DNA of 64,000 nt from Bryoerythrophyllum caledonicum (Eukaryota; Streptophyta; Bryopsida; Pottiales; Pottiaceae): positions 25,336,786-25,400,785 of the forward strand of contig OZ020519.1 of assembly GCA_963971425.1 (NCBI GenBank), given 5' to 3'. Of this stretch, positions 11,728-24,414 are shown in pieces. The notes beneath the pieces are model-generated. The model saw nothing but the letters and a program-made list of their open reading frames with translations. It ran no database searches and was not told the origin of the DNA. Numbering within the stretch: the first letter of the stretch is position 1; every line of letters begins with the position of its first letter. A program made the position numbers and the translations under genes.

Positions 11728-13009
11728 AATAATATGCATAAATTCTCGTCTACATACCATTTTCTATATCCTTCTAAATACTATTTTCTACTCTATTTTT
11801 CTATGTCTCACCCTCCAATATCACACATGGCAATATTTCTGCCATTATAATGCCACAACACACATGCTCCTTGGTCTCCCCAAATAGCATCATCCGATGC
11901 TCCGCATCCACATCAGACGATAATTACGCTTAGAACCGTTAAGTTGATGGAGCCCTTCCAGCACAAACAACACACTCAGCGCACAAAAGAAGGAATGGCC
12001 TTCTCCCAAAGTCCTACCTTGCACACAACTTGGAAAATTTGTTGAGGGACTACCCTTGACCCCTAAATTACCAAGATTAACCTTGAAGGACCGGGCAGGT
12101 TCCTCTTGTGTCAATCTTTAGCATTCTTTTTCAAAAAATTATCGTAGATGGACATTACTAAAAGCTTTGTGTGAGTCCAAGTTTTTCCCCAATCCGACAT
12201 TTAATGAAAAAGTCATACGGTTTTGAAGTTCATATGGTGAGAGCGGGCCCGTCGGGCAACTCCAAAAACTTTTGCTAAGACACTCTATTGAAGGTGATAT
12301 TTTCAACAACGACAAGTAATATTATTTCCTTTCATGTTGTCAAGAAAAATCTCTTGTCTTTAGTGAGAAATAGCATATGAATCCAAGTCATACATTTTCA
12401 CACATTGTCGCACATTGTCGGGCTAAGTACCAAAAAATCTTCTTCCTTTCCACATAAAACTTAGTGATCTTCATGTTTTTACTTTTTTATTTTCCCCACG
12501 GCATTGTGTGGTGTAAACCTTTCCATTGACCATTCGGATTCTCATTCTAGAACATATTAGGTTCACAAAAAAATAAAACGTGAATTGATAATTCTTGAAC
12601 CTCCACTCCTTGCACAATTTTTTTGAAAATGCTACAACTCTCTCCAACCTCTAAAATTTTGTGAACAAGGAGTTGATTGCATGTTCAACATGATTGTAAT
12701 AGATTAACATATTGTGTAGTGCAAAAAATTCACAACAAGTGATGTCAAAGTCAGCTGATCCTCTCAAAGCATTAAAGAAAATGACATCTTCCTACATTTC
12801 AAACGCTATAATCTTCCGATCCGTACGGTCAAAAAATGTGAAATTTTGCAGCCATGTTAATGACTCAGTCGTGTTCAAGATCCTACGGTCAAAACTTGAA
12901 AAAAAAACCCGGAGTTTCTCCTTTACACCCTACAACAGAATCTACATTTTTAAGGCGGGTTTTGTCAAGAAACTCTAGGTGTTAAGAAAAATCAATGCAA
13001 CAAAGGGAG

Positions 13010-13133
13010 GGGTCGAGGCCCTCGACCTCTCTTGCCATGCAACAAAGAGGAGGGGTCGAGGCCTCGACCCCTCATGCCATACAACACAAGGCCATACAAC
13101 ACAAGGGAGGGGTCGAGGCCTCGACCCCTCTTC
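13010..13133. repeat. Three tandem 24-bp perfect/near-perfect palindromes
   Basis: GAGGGGTCGAGGCCTCGACCCCTC reads the same on both strands. Exact copies are at 13053-13076 and 13110-13133, and a slightly altered 25-bp copy is at 13010-13034. Spacers repeat a ccatacaacacaag element. Mirror copies are at 20762-20785, 20819-20842 and 20861-20885, giving six per window. They could extrude cruciforms or bind a dimeric protein; no function is known to me. Confidence 0.9.
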
Positions 13134-13511
13134 CTCTACGCAAAGGAATTACGCAACAACTTTGAAAGCTCACATACCTTGCACATGTCTTGATAGAAAA
13201 AACCCAAAGATCGCGGGACGCCAATCAACCACCGCATCGTTTCGTCCACCGCTTCAAAAAAAAAACAAAACGACCTTCAAGTCTATGCGGAAATCCTATG
13301 AAGCAAAACACTCTTCTACCAAATGAATCCTCGAGGTTAGCTTGGATCCTTATATACTTCCAAATTGAATCTATATTTAGCAATATTTTTCAACAAACAC
13401 TTAAAAAAATCCTATAATCCATCATTTGAACATTGTACTTGTTTGAGTCACTATTAGAAGGTCAAAAATAGATAATGAAATTAGAATCAAGATATTTCAT
13501 CACGACAACAT

Positions 13512-13739
13512 GTGGGGCCCACACGAAGTTCATATTAACTACTTTTTCCCATAACTTCGTATCATCATAACTTATACCCGAATGGAATATTGGATGACTT
13601 TGGAGCAAAGGTGAAGTATGGTACGGTGGGTCCCACCACATGGATGCTTTGTGGATCGAAATTCCAACAATGCAAATATGATCATTGGTGTGAAGATCTA
13701 CCGGATATAAATAGTATGTGGGGCCCACGTGGGACCCAC
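13512..13739. promoter_or_regulatory. Cluster of four GTGGGNCCCAC motifs (TCP-like)
   Basis: Exact GTGGGNCCCAC occurs at 13512-13522, 13626-13636, 13718-13728 and 13729-13739 (N = G, T, G, A). The last two are back to back. This matches the published binding consensus of plant TCP transcription factors. The right arm repeats all four. Whether they act as regulatory sites is inference; no gene start is evident beside them. Confidence 0.5.
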
Positions 13740-15703
13740 CGTACACTTATATGTCTCTTACCGTAATAAATGCACAAATGGATATCTATGATATTGGGAG
13801 TGAGACCCTCCAAATATTGCCACATGGAGGGAGAGAGGATTTAGAGAAAAAGTTCAAGGGGGTGGGGACCGCGGTGTATTTTTTGGGGGGCACTTACTTT
13901 TATGCTTTTACTTCATATACCTAGGCAACCCGGGCATCTAAAGTGAATAGCGGGTATCTAAAATAAATGAGTGGGACTACCCTTGACCCCTAAATTACCA
14001 AGATTAACCTTGAAGGACCGGGCAGGTTCCTCTTGTGTCAATCTTTAGCATTCTTTTTCAAAAAATTATCGTAGATGGACATTACTAAAAGCTTAATTTT
14101 CATTAATGGACATTACTAAAAGCTTAATTAACCTTAATTTTCAAGTCTGATCCTATCTCATACCTCTTTTTTATCTGGAAATTCTTCTTTTCAATCTTTT
14201 GTTACAGTATAGTAGTTAAGTATCTGTTTGTCTTGAAAATATTCCATGTTTTAATGACAATTAGTTTATATATATGAAATGGCTGAAAAAAGTGAATTTC
14301 AAGTTGAACTGACGTCAAAATGGCATCACCATAACATGTGACAAAACACATATTCTAATGATGTAACATTCACGTTGCAATGGCATAAAATTTCATCGAA
14401 ATGACATAAATCGACATGAGTTAGATTGACATTAACATAAAACAAATATGACATGACATAGATAGTAGTGAAAATGACATGAAAATTATATTAGAATTAC
14501 ATCAACATAACATGCTCCAAATAATAACAAAGTATCAAGATAGCATCAAATCAATGTTGACTAGACATTTTGTCCACCTAATATCATAATAATAAGTGCA
14601 CAAATAACATTAACTTATTGCTAGTTAAATGTATGAATAATGCATGCGTTATGAGATTGTTGGTCTTTTTGATATCAAGTCGATAACAAAATGATTGAAT
14701 TTAATTTTACTAATGTGAGAGCACATAGAAAATTTGATTTTCTTTGGGGCAAACTTCATGGTCCTCCATCCCTAAATGAAAAAAGTCTTAAGGTGGGTTT
14801 CTGCAAATCTCGGGCACGTTCCCATAGTTGCAGCTTATATAAAAGATTCTTGAATTTTTTTACAAAGATGCAAGAAGACAAGAGGTGCATGGGAATCTAA
14901 TTTTTATTCTCATTGGAGCTATGAAAAAAAAGTCGTGCCATCTCAAATTAAAACTTCCCAAGTGCGGGCAAGTCGGGCAACTCCAAAAACTTTCACTAGG
15001 ACATTGTGTTCAATGTGAGGTTTTCAATACTAGAAAGTGATATAATTTCCTTTCATACTGTCAAAAAAATTCTTGTCTGTGGTGAAAAATAGCATATCAA
15101 CCCAAGTCAAACATTTTCACACATCGTCACATTTTGTTGGGCAAGGGACCAAAGAAACTTCTTCTTGTCCACATTAAACTTAGAGATCTTCATTTTTCAA
15201 CTTCTCATTTTTTCCAAAACAACTTATGGTGGCTACCTTCTTATTAACCATTTGGATTATCATTCTAACACATATTAGATTCACAAGAAAATAAAACGTG
15301 AATTGGCACTTTTTGAACCTCCTCTCCTTGTACAATTTTTACAAAATATGCTACATCCTTTTTCTATCTCTAAAAATTGGTGTACAAGGAACTAATATCA
15401 TGATTAACATGATGGTAATGAATTTAGGCCATGAGTAGTGCAAAAACATGACACCAAGTGAAGTCAAAGTTTGCCAATCCACTCAATGCAAGGATGAAAA
15501 TAGACCACTTTCTCAACTTCAAACACTATAATCTTTCAATTAGTACGGTCAAAGTTGATGGAATCTTGTGAGTATGTTACTCAATGGGTCTTAATTGAGA
15601 ACCTACAGTTTTGAACTAGAGATAAACGTTTTTCTTTCCTTAGTTACTCATTGCAATAGAGTCAACAGTTTTGAAGTGCTTTTGGTGTGAAATTTGCAAG
15701 GGT

Positions 15704-18191
15704 ATTTGGGGCTTAGTCAAACCTGTCTTTATATTTGCGGTAGGGATATGTCACTGTAGTCTTAAAATATTGATTTTCAAAGCCTCTAATAGTGGTGCTG
15801 GTTCCTTTTCTTAAGCTGTGATTGACTGTTGAAGATGGCACTTTGCTGGACTTTGACCACTGTTTGGTCGTTACCGTACCACTTTATTGAATGAAATCTG
15901 CTCAAACTCCAATGCAAATATCAAAGTGCAGCTGTCCCTTTGGTGTTTGTGTTTGTAGTGCCTGATACAAATTTTTGTACAACCAAGAGTTGTGATAATT
16001 TTTTCCTTTTAATTGAATGTGATAAATGTATGATGGCACAATTTGACCTAATCCCTATGGGACTATTTGTACCCACAAGGTACACTTCGAGTTTAGGCAA
16101 GTTCTCAAAATTGATATTTTGCAGGACTCTTTTTGGGTATATAATTTAATATAGATATATGAGTTCTCATTGTAGAGATGTTTTCTTTTTCTTTTTCATT
16201 GGATTTATTGAAAATAAGTTGTTGTAGTTTGAACACCAAATGCTTGACTCTAAGGTTGTTGTGCAAGATACCATATACCTCAATTGTACTACATTGGAGT
16301 TGAATAGTTCATTTATTTGAGGCATGGAACAATGATGTACATACATCAAAATTTGAACACGGTGAAAAAAGTATTTTGAAGAATATACTATTCTAGAACT
16401 TTATCCAACCTCTATTTTTAGAAGTAAATAATTATTCGACACAAGAGTGCAGAATTTGACCCTAGGGTACAATATGTGCTGTCAGTGATATCATACTCCA
16501 AGGTAAGAGGCCCTTAATGAGCGGATTGCACCACACATAGGTGGTGAAAAGAGAAGCTCTTAAGAATCCAATGAAAACAAATTCCGATCAAATTTTGCAC
16601 TCAAACAATATGTGAGAAGAATCTACCTCCCAGAGTCTGACATCTAAGGTGGAAGTACCCAATTCTGATCACTTAAGCTAGTTGGGGTCTCAAATGACAT
16701 GGTATGTAAAAAAAATTATGTAGAAAGATGCGGAATTAGGAATGAAACTCAACAAACATTTTTTCAAATTTAATCTGGAAGGTGGCAAATTGATATGGAA
16801 TTTAGAAGCTCAAAATCCACTAGAGCCCATAATTGTATTGTTAAGTAGGTGAGATATGGTGCCCTCCTTTGCCCAATGCCAGTAGTGGCAGCGAGTACAA
16901 GAGAGAAGACATGCCATGGATAATCAACACATGCATGACCCAAAACCAACCGGCCCTTGTTTGACTTTTGAGGCAAGACCACCAATGAAAAATTGACACC
17001 AAAGTAATCTGACCAAACCTTCAATTTGCCTTTTTGTGACACTTGGTCCTTTAGGGATTAAGCCCAAATTCTCCCCGAACTATTTTTCCCACTCTTTATA
17101 AAAGAAACGCTCTCTTGTCCAGTAGGAACATGGGTCATAACAATTTTTGGCCTCCCATCATACCATGAGTTGTGTTGTGATGACTCTCGGATGGTTCTCG
17201 GCTGACTCACATTCTTTGCAAACCAGGCAACTTCCCAACATGTTCCTTTATCATTTCTATTTGCCCTTTACCTTGCCACGAAAAGAAAATGATTCCATTT
17301 CACACACCCACATACACATTATGTTGCAATAAATTGCCTCCCTGTTGGAATGGATGGAGTATGGCAACAAGTTTGAGATCGTGCTGTTTGTTTTGTTTAC
17401 ACATTCTGTTACAATAAATTGCCTCCCTGTTCCAATGGGAAACAAAACTTGGATTTTCTCGCCTTGAGGATCTTCAGGTTGACTGCTACAAGATGACATT
17501 GAAAACATAAAAATACAGTTTTTTTCTTCCGTGCAAAGACAAGGTCAGAATACTTTGTCTCAAGATAATGGCATATTTTATGACACATTGCATGAGTTTT
17601 ATGGATCTAGGTTTAAACTTGTATTAGGTCATTACATGCCATAATTTACAAGAAATGGAAGTGTTTGGTAAAAGAGAAATGGACTTTGCAAAGACTAGGA
17701 ATATAGATAGAAGTCATTAACTTCGAAACCTATTTCAATTTCTAAAATAAAACATGATCATTAGATATTAAATTCGAATGGTGGATGACATCGATATGCC
17801 CTCGACTATTAGAAAAACAATAAATTAATGAAGTAAAGACATTATTTTCTACACGTATTCCAATAAGACCATGAGGCTTGCTACTTACTTAAAATTACTG
17901 ATGCCCACCTTAAAATAATGCTTTGTTGAACTTCAAAGTAGAAATATTCACCACTTTATAGAACCACAACTGTCGTAATTACCCTTTCCAAAATCTGCTC
18001 TGGATGGCGAAATATTTTTCTTCAAAGCCAAATTTGAAAGAAAAACAACGTACTTCCACCAAGCATCTACAAATGCAAATCTACATCGAAAAATCCAAAG
18101 GGGACTCTTATATTTTGACACCATCCAAACCTGAATAAACCCTTATAGAGCCCACAGACGACACATCATTGTGTCAAAATAAACCCCCCAA
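15704..18191. other. Unique spacer of the large inverted repeat
   Basis: About 2.49 kb lies between the arms. It carries a dispersed repeat (about 16630-17040, minus sense) related to 56570-56960, and two short direct copies of aataaattgcctccctgtt at about 17328 and 17413. No recognised gene; the longest ORF, on the minus strand at 17042-16770, lies in the dispersed repeat. Confidence 0.8.
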
Positions 18192-21100
18192 ACCCTTGCA
18201 AATTTCACACCAAAAGCACTTCAAAACTGTTGACTCTATTGCAATGAGTAACTAAGGAAAGAAAAACGTTTATCTCTAGTTCAAAACTGTAGGTTCTCAA
18301 TTAAGACCCATTGAGTAACATACTCACAAGATTCCATCAACTTTGACCGTACTAATTGAAAGATTATAGTGTTTGAAGTTGAGAAAGTGGTCTATTTTCA
18401 TCCTTGCATTGAGTGGATTGGCAAACTTTGACTTCACTTGGTGTCATGTTTTTGCACTACTCATGGCCTAAATTCATTACCATCATGTTAATCATGATAT
18501 TAGTTCCTTGTACACCAATTTTTAGAGATAGAAAAAGGATGTAGCATATTTTGTAAAAATTGTACAAGGAGAGGAGGTTCAAAAAGTGCCAATTCACGTT
18601 TTATTTTCTTGTGAATCTAATATGTGTTAGAATGATAATCCAAATGGTTAATAAGAAGGTAGCCACCATAAGTTGTTTTGGAAAAAATGAGAAGTTGAAA
18701 AATGAAGATCTCTAAGTTTAATGTGGACAAGAAGAAGTTTCTTTGGTCCCTTGCCCAACAAAATGTGACGATGTGTGAAAATGTTTGACTTGGGTTGATA
18801 TGCTATTTTTCACCACAGACAAGAATTTTTTTGACAGTATGAAAGGAAATTATATCACTTTCTAGTATTGAAAACCTCACATTGAACACAATGTCCTAGT
18901 GAAAGTTTTTGGAGTTGCCCGACTTGCCCGCACTTGGGAAGTTTTAATTTGAGATGGCACGACTTTTTTTTCATAGCTCCAATGAGAATAAAAATTAGAT
19001 TCCCATGCACCTCTTGTCTTCTTGCATCTTTGTAAAAAAATTCAAGAATCTTTTATATAAGCTGCAACTATGGGAACGTGCCCGAGATTTGCAGAAACCC
19101 ACCTTAAGACTTTTTTCATTTAGGGATGGAGGACCATGAAGTTTGCCCCAAAGAAAATCAAATTTTCTATGTGCTCTCACATTAGTAAAATTAAATTCAA
19201 TCATTTTGTTATCGACTTGATATCAAAAAGACCAACAATCTCATAACGCATGCATTATTCATACATTTAACTAGCAATAAGTTAATGTTATTTGTGCACT
19301 TATTATTATGATATTAGGTGGACAAAATGTCTAGTCAACATTGATTTGATGCTATCTTGATACTTTGTTATTATTTGGAGCATGTTATGTTGATGTAATT
19401 CTAATATAATTTTCATGTCATTTTCACTACTATCTATGTCATGTCATATTTGTTTTATGTTAATGTCAATCTAACTCATGTCGATTTATGTCATTTCGAT
19501 GAAATTTTATGCCATTGCAACGTGAATGTTACATCATTAGAATATGTGTTTTGTCACATGTTATGGTGATGCCATTTTGACGTCAGTTCAACTTGAAATT
19601 CACTTTTTTCAGCCATTTCATATATATAAACTAATTGTCATTAAAACATGGAATATTTTCAAGACAAACAGATACTTAACTACTATACTGTAACAAAAGA
19701 TTGAAAAGAAGAATTTCCAGATAAAAAAGAGGTATGAGATAGGATCAGACTTGAAAATTAAGGTTAATTAAGCTTTTAGTAATGTCCATTAATGAAAATT
19801 AAGCTTTTAGTAATGTCCATCTACGATAATTTTTTGAAAAAGAATGCTAAAGATTGACACAAGAGGAACCTGCCCGGTCCTTCAAGGTTAATCTTGGTAA
19901 TTTAGGGGTCAAGGGTAGTCCCACTCATTTATTTTAGATACCCGCTATTCACTTTAGATGCCCGGGTTGCCTAGGTATATGAAGTAAAAGCATAAAAGTA
20001 AGTGCCCCCCAAAAAATACACCGCGGTCCCCACCCCCTTGAACTTTTTCTCTAAATCCTCTCTCCCTCCATGTGGCAATATTTGGAGGGTCTCACTCCCA
20101 ATATCATAGATATCCATTTGTGCATTTATTACGGTAAGAGACATATAAGTGTACGGTGGGTCCCACGTGGGCCCCACATACTATTTATATCCGGTAGATC
20201 TTCACACCAATGATCATATTTGCATTGTTGGAATTTCGATCCACAAAGCATCCATGTGGTGGGACCCACCGTACCATACTTCACCTTTGCTCCAAAGTCA
20301 TCCAATATTCCATTCGGGTATAAGTTATGATGATACGAAGTTATGGGAAAAAGTAGTTAATATGAACTTCGTGTGGGCCCCACATGTTGTCGTGATGAAA
20401 TATCTTGATTCTAATTTCATTATCTATTTTTGACCTTCTAATAGTGACTCAAACAAGTACAATGTTCAAATGATGGATTATAGGATTTTTTTAAGTGTTT
20501 GTTGAAAAATATTGCTAAATATAGATTCAATTTGGAAGTATATAAGGATCCAAGCTAACCTCGAGGATTCATTTGGTAGAAGAGTGTTTTGCTTCATAGG
20601 ATTTCCGCATAGACTTGAAGGTCGTTTTGTTTTTTTTTTGAAGCGGTGGACGAAACGATGCGGTGGTTGATTGGCGTCCCGCGATCTTTGGGTTTTTTCT
20701 ATCAAGACATGTGCAAGGTATGTGAGCTTTCAAAGTTGTTGCGTAATTCCTTTGCGTAGAGGAAGAGGGGTCGAGGCCTCGACCCCTCCCTTGTGTTGTA
20801 TGGCCTTGTGTTGTATGGCATGAGGGGTCGAGGCCTCGACCCCTCCTCTTTGTTGCATGGCAAGAGAGGTCGAGGGCCTCGACCCCTCCCTTTGTTGCAT
20901 TGATTTTTCTTAACACCTAGAGTTTCTTGACAAAACCCGCCTTAAAAATGTAGATTCTGTTGTAGGGTGTAAAGGAGAAACTCCGGGTTTTTTTTTCAAG
21001 TTTTGACCGTAGGATCTTGAACACGACTGAGTCATTAACATGGCTGCAAAATTTCACATTTTTTGACCGTACGGATCGGAAGATTATAGCGTTTGAAATG

Positions 21101-22167
21101 TAGGAAGATGTCATTTTCTTTAATGCTTTGAGAGGATCAGCTGACTTTGACATCACTTGTTGTGAATTTTTTGCACTACACAATATGTTAATCTATTACA
21201 ATCATGTTGAACATGCAATCAACTCCTTGTTCACAAAATTTTAGAGGTTGGAGAGAGTTGTAGCATTTTCAAAAAAATTGTGCAAGGAGTGGAGGTTCAA
21301 GAATTATCAATTCACGTTTTATTTTTTTGTGAACCTAATATGTTCTAGAATGAGAATCCGAATGGTCAATGGAAAGGTTTACACCACACAATGCCGTGGG
21401 GAAAATAAAAAAGTAAAAACATGAAGATCACTAAGTTTTATGTGGAAAGGAAGAAGATTTTTTGGTACTTAGCCCGACAATGTGCGACAATGTGTGAAAA
21501 TGTATGACTTGGATTCATATGCTATTTCTCACTAAAGACAAGAGATTTTTCTTGACAACATGAAAGGAAATAATATTACTTGTCGTTGTTGAAAATATCA
21601 CCTTCAATAGAGTGTCTTAGCAAAAGTTTTTGGAGTTGCCCGACGGGCCCGCTCTCACCATATGAACTTCAAAACCGTATGACTTTTTCATTAAATGTCG
21701 GATTGGGGAAAAACTTGGACTCACACAAAGCTTTTAGTAATGTCCATCTACGATAATTTTTTGAAAAAGAATGCTAAAGATTGACACAAGAGGAACCTGC
21801 CCGGTCCTTCAAGGTTAATCTTGGTAATTTAGGGGTCAAGGGTAGTCCCTCAACAAATTTTCCAAGTTGTGTGCAAGGTAGGACTTTGGGAGAAGGCCAT
21901 TCCTTCTTTTGTGCGCTGAGTGTGTTGTTTGTGCTGGAAGGGCTCCATCAACTTAACGGTTCTAAGCGTAATTATCGTCTGATGTGGATGCGGAGCATCG
22001 GATGATGCTATTTGGGGAGACCAAGGAGCATGTGTGTTGTGGCATTATAATGGCAGAAATATTGCCATGTGTGATATTGGAGGGTGAGACATAGAAAAAT
22101 AGAGTAGAAAATAGTATTTAGAAGGATATAGAAAATGGTATGTAGACGAGAATTTATGCATATTATT

Positions 22168-22229
<62 letters not shown>

Positions 22230-22591
22230 AAATAGAAATCTACGTATCTTATATAAGACAGAATCTAGTGATGTTTAGTTCCTGATTGTGGATTTATTTT
22301 AGTTTTAGGAAGAGTAGATCAAAGTTGTAATATTTTTAGTATGCAATGATATTATATAAAAATGACATGAAAGTGGTTGCATAAGTTGCAAAATGTATGG
22401 AGAACAATTGAAAAAAGTGATGTTGTGTCTTACCTTAAATTAAACAATAGCTTTTATGTATGTGGTTACCAATCTCCTATATCTCCGCACACCCAAAAAA
22501 ATTCATGGTTGCATTGATTTGGATGAGTGAACTATATGCAGCGAAGGAGTGAAGTAAAATTGACCAAGTGCATATTTAGCGAATTCCATGT
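18192..22591 (-). repeat. Right arm of the 4.4-kb inverted repeat
   Basis: This is the mirror image of 11304-15703 (coordinates sum to 33895). Both the microsatellite and a homopolymer run of nine T/A bases are copied at the same length, pointing to a very recent duplication, gene conversion, or an assembly artefact. The arm ends 12 bases before a TA-flanked MITE. Confidence 0.95.
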
Positions 22592-22603
22592 AGTACATGG
22601 ATA

Positions 22604-23056
22604 CAATAGAGTTTTCCTGAAAGTACTCAGGGTTTAAACCCTGACTATCACCCCAAAACGCTGATAGCGGTTGTACATCTGAAAGTCCACTTGTTTTTGA
22701 GAAACATGGTGGTTTGGTTAACTTTGGGGTTTATTCCATAAATTATGGTCCTTTGTCAGCCAACCAACATGCTACAAGGTTAATCATCCAGGCACAGTCA
22801 CCGTCCAAACATAGATGCAAGGTGGCATTGGTGACTCCAAATTCCTAATTTGGTTACATTAGCTTGTTCCATGCGCGTGGCCCATAAAATATGGAGGGTG
22901 AGAACTTTCACCTTGCAAATATTGCTTATTTAAATCTCACCCTGCTTTGGTGAATAGAGAAAGACACAAGGTCCTTAAAAGGTGGTGCACCGGGTCTTTT
23001 TGGCTGACACAAGGTAGCCACCCTTTAAAACTCAGACTCTCAGGAAAACTCTATTG
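22604..23056. mobile_element. TA-flanked MITE, 453 bp
   Basis: Terminal inverted repeats of about 21 bp (CAATAGAGTTTTCCTGARAGT) face each other at 22604 and 23056 and are flanked by TA at 22602-22603 and 23057-23058. TA target duplication is the hallmark of the Tc1/mariner superfamily. The first bases CAATAGRG also resemble the CARTAGGGTGAC ends of the Tc1-type elements T1/T2 near 44 and 56 kb. No ORF inside; a 16-bp palindrome (cagggtttaaaccctg) lies near 22630. Confidence 0.8.
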
Positions 23057-24208
23057 TAGCAGCACATATGTATGATATTAGGATATCGAGTATAAATCCA
23101 TGTGTCAACACACGAGATGGGAACCTCATCAGAAGTAAAGTATGGTAAACAAGGAAAAGTGTAGGATAAAGTAGAACTAGCATTTACAGTGTTGAAAGAG
23201 GGCACCGAGGCTCAGGGCAAACTAACCCCCTCGTTCTCCCTTGTCAAATGAAGGGACCAGTTGCAGCTCTAGGGGTATCATCCCTTCCAGCCGGCCAAGT
23301 GGTCAAACCCCAGCCGGCTCGCACACAAACCCTCCTCCTCTCCCGGCATATGCTCTAGCCCGTGCACTTCTCTTGTCCACCTATGTACACCCCGGCCGGC
23401 TGTGACACATTTCTCTACGAAATACCCGTGAAAGGTATTGCCTACTATGAATGGGAGATAAGAACTGTATCTAGGTATGCTTGAGGGAGGCATGCAATAT
23501 AAGTGATTTTGTATTGCAATAAAAGGGGTTTTCAGGTATTGGGGTTTTACAAGAGCAATGCTTTTTGTCTTTCTTTATCAATTCAGTTAGTCATAAGAGC
23601 TTTGAAATTTTTCTACAATGCATGATGTGATACGTTGTGAGTGAATTTTGTTGTGAGAAAGTGAAGAAATAGTGATGGATTTCAAGTTAGTGACATGTTT
23701 TTGGGAATCGTGACGAGTATTGTAGACTTGTCACAACCATTAGTTGTGACATATTTTGCGTCCTAATTTACGTCGTGACGGATATTGGCATGTTGCCACA
23801 GACTTTTCTTGAGACATTTTATGTGCCCGTTTTTAGGATATAAGGGATATTGCCTAATTTTTTCTTTTATTTAGTGACGTTTAATGTATTTATTAAGTCT
23901 TGATGGATATTATACAGTTACAACATATTAGGTGCTTTTTGGGGGCGTCCTAGCAAGTATTGCTTTAATTTTCCATTTATATAATGTTGCATTTGGTGTG
24001 TTTTAGAATCATGATGGGTGCTGGTATTTTAGAATACTCTCTTGCAATCTTCTTGGTGCTATGATTAGCTCTTGTACTCCTTAGAGAGGTTGGAAGATGT
24101 AAGATACTTATTTCATTCTTGCTAATGTGTAGTCTTTTCCATTCCACGGGATGGAGTAATCTGGCTTACCACTTGCCATTCTCGACTGGGACTACAAAGA
24201 AGTCCAAT

Positions 24209-24325
24209 GGCCATATTCGTTAAATTGAGGCATTTCACAAAGTTTGAGACTTCCATCTCTACTACTCTTGAGTTCAAAGTCACTCATTTGAGAGTCTGAA
24301 ATGTCTCAATTTAATGAATATGGCA
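24209..24325. repeat. Short hairpin element (MITE-like), ~117 bp
   Basis: The stretch gccatattcgttaaattgaggcatttca at 24210-24237 is the near-exact reverse complement of 24298-24324, with about 60 bp between. The transcript would fold into a long stem. A small non-autonomous DNA element or a hairpin small-RNA source is possible; nothing more can be said. Confidence 0.6.
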
Positions 24326-24414
24326 TTTCCCTCGTGCGAAGAAGCCATGGCATGATTGCCAAATTGAGAATTGCAGCTTGGGTCCATGGAAGAATCGGCG
24401 ACAATTGAATAATC

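Larger units (their letters stand above)
11304..15703 (+). repeat. Left arm of a 4.4-kb inverted repeat
   Basis: Each position x in this arm pairs with position 33895-x in 18192-22591. All stretches I compared are identical, including a (TA)n tract of the same length (11669-11725 and 22170-22226), so there is no net indel. Identity breaks at 15704/18191 inside and 11303/22592 outside. The arm holds: a 122-bp exact direct repeat (12046-12167 and 13973-14094); two diverged ~700-bp direct copies (about 12250-12960 and 14965-15670); three self-complementary ~24-bp palindromes (13010-13133); and four GTGGGNCCCAC sites (13512-13739). I see no convincing protein gene. Confidence 0.95.

Noticed and set aside
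11304-22591. The large palindrome as one transposon with giant terminal repeats
   Set aside because: No transposase in the spacer and no target duplication at the outer ends; a segmental inverted duplication or artefact fits better.
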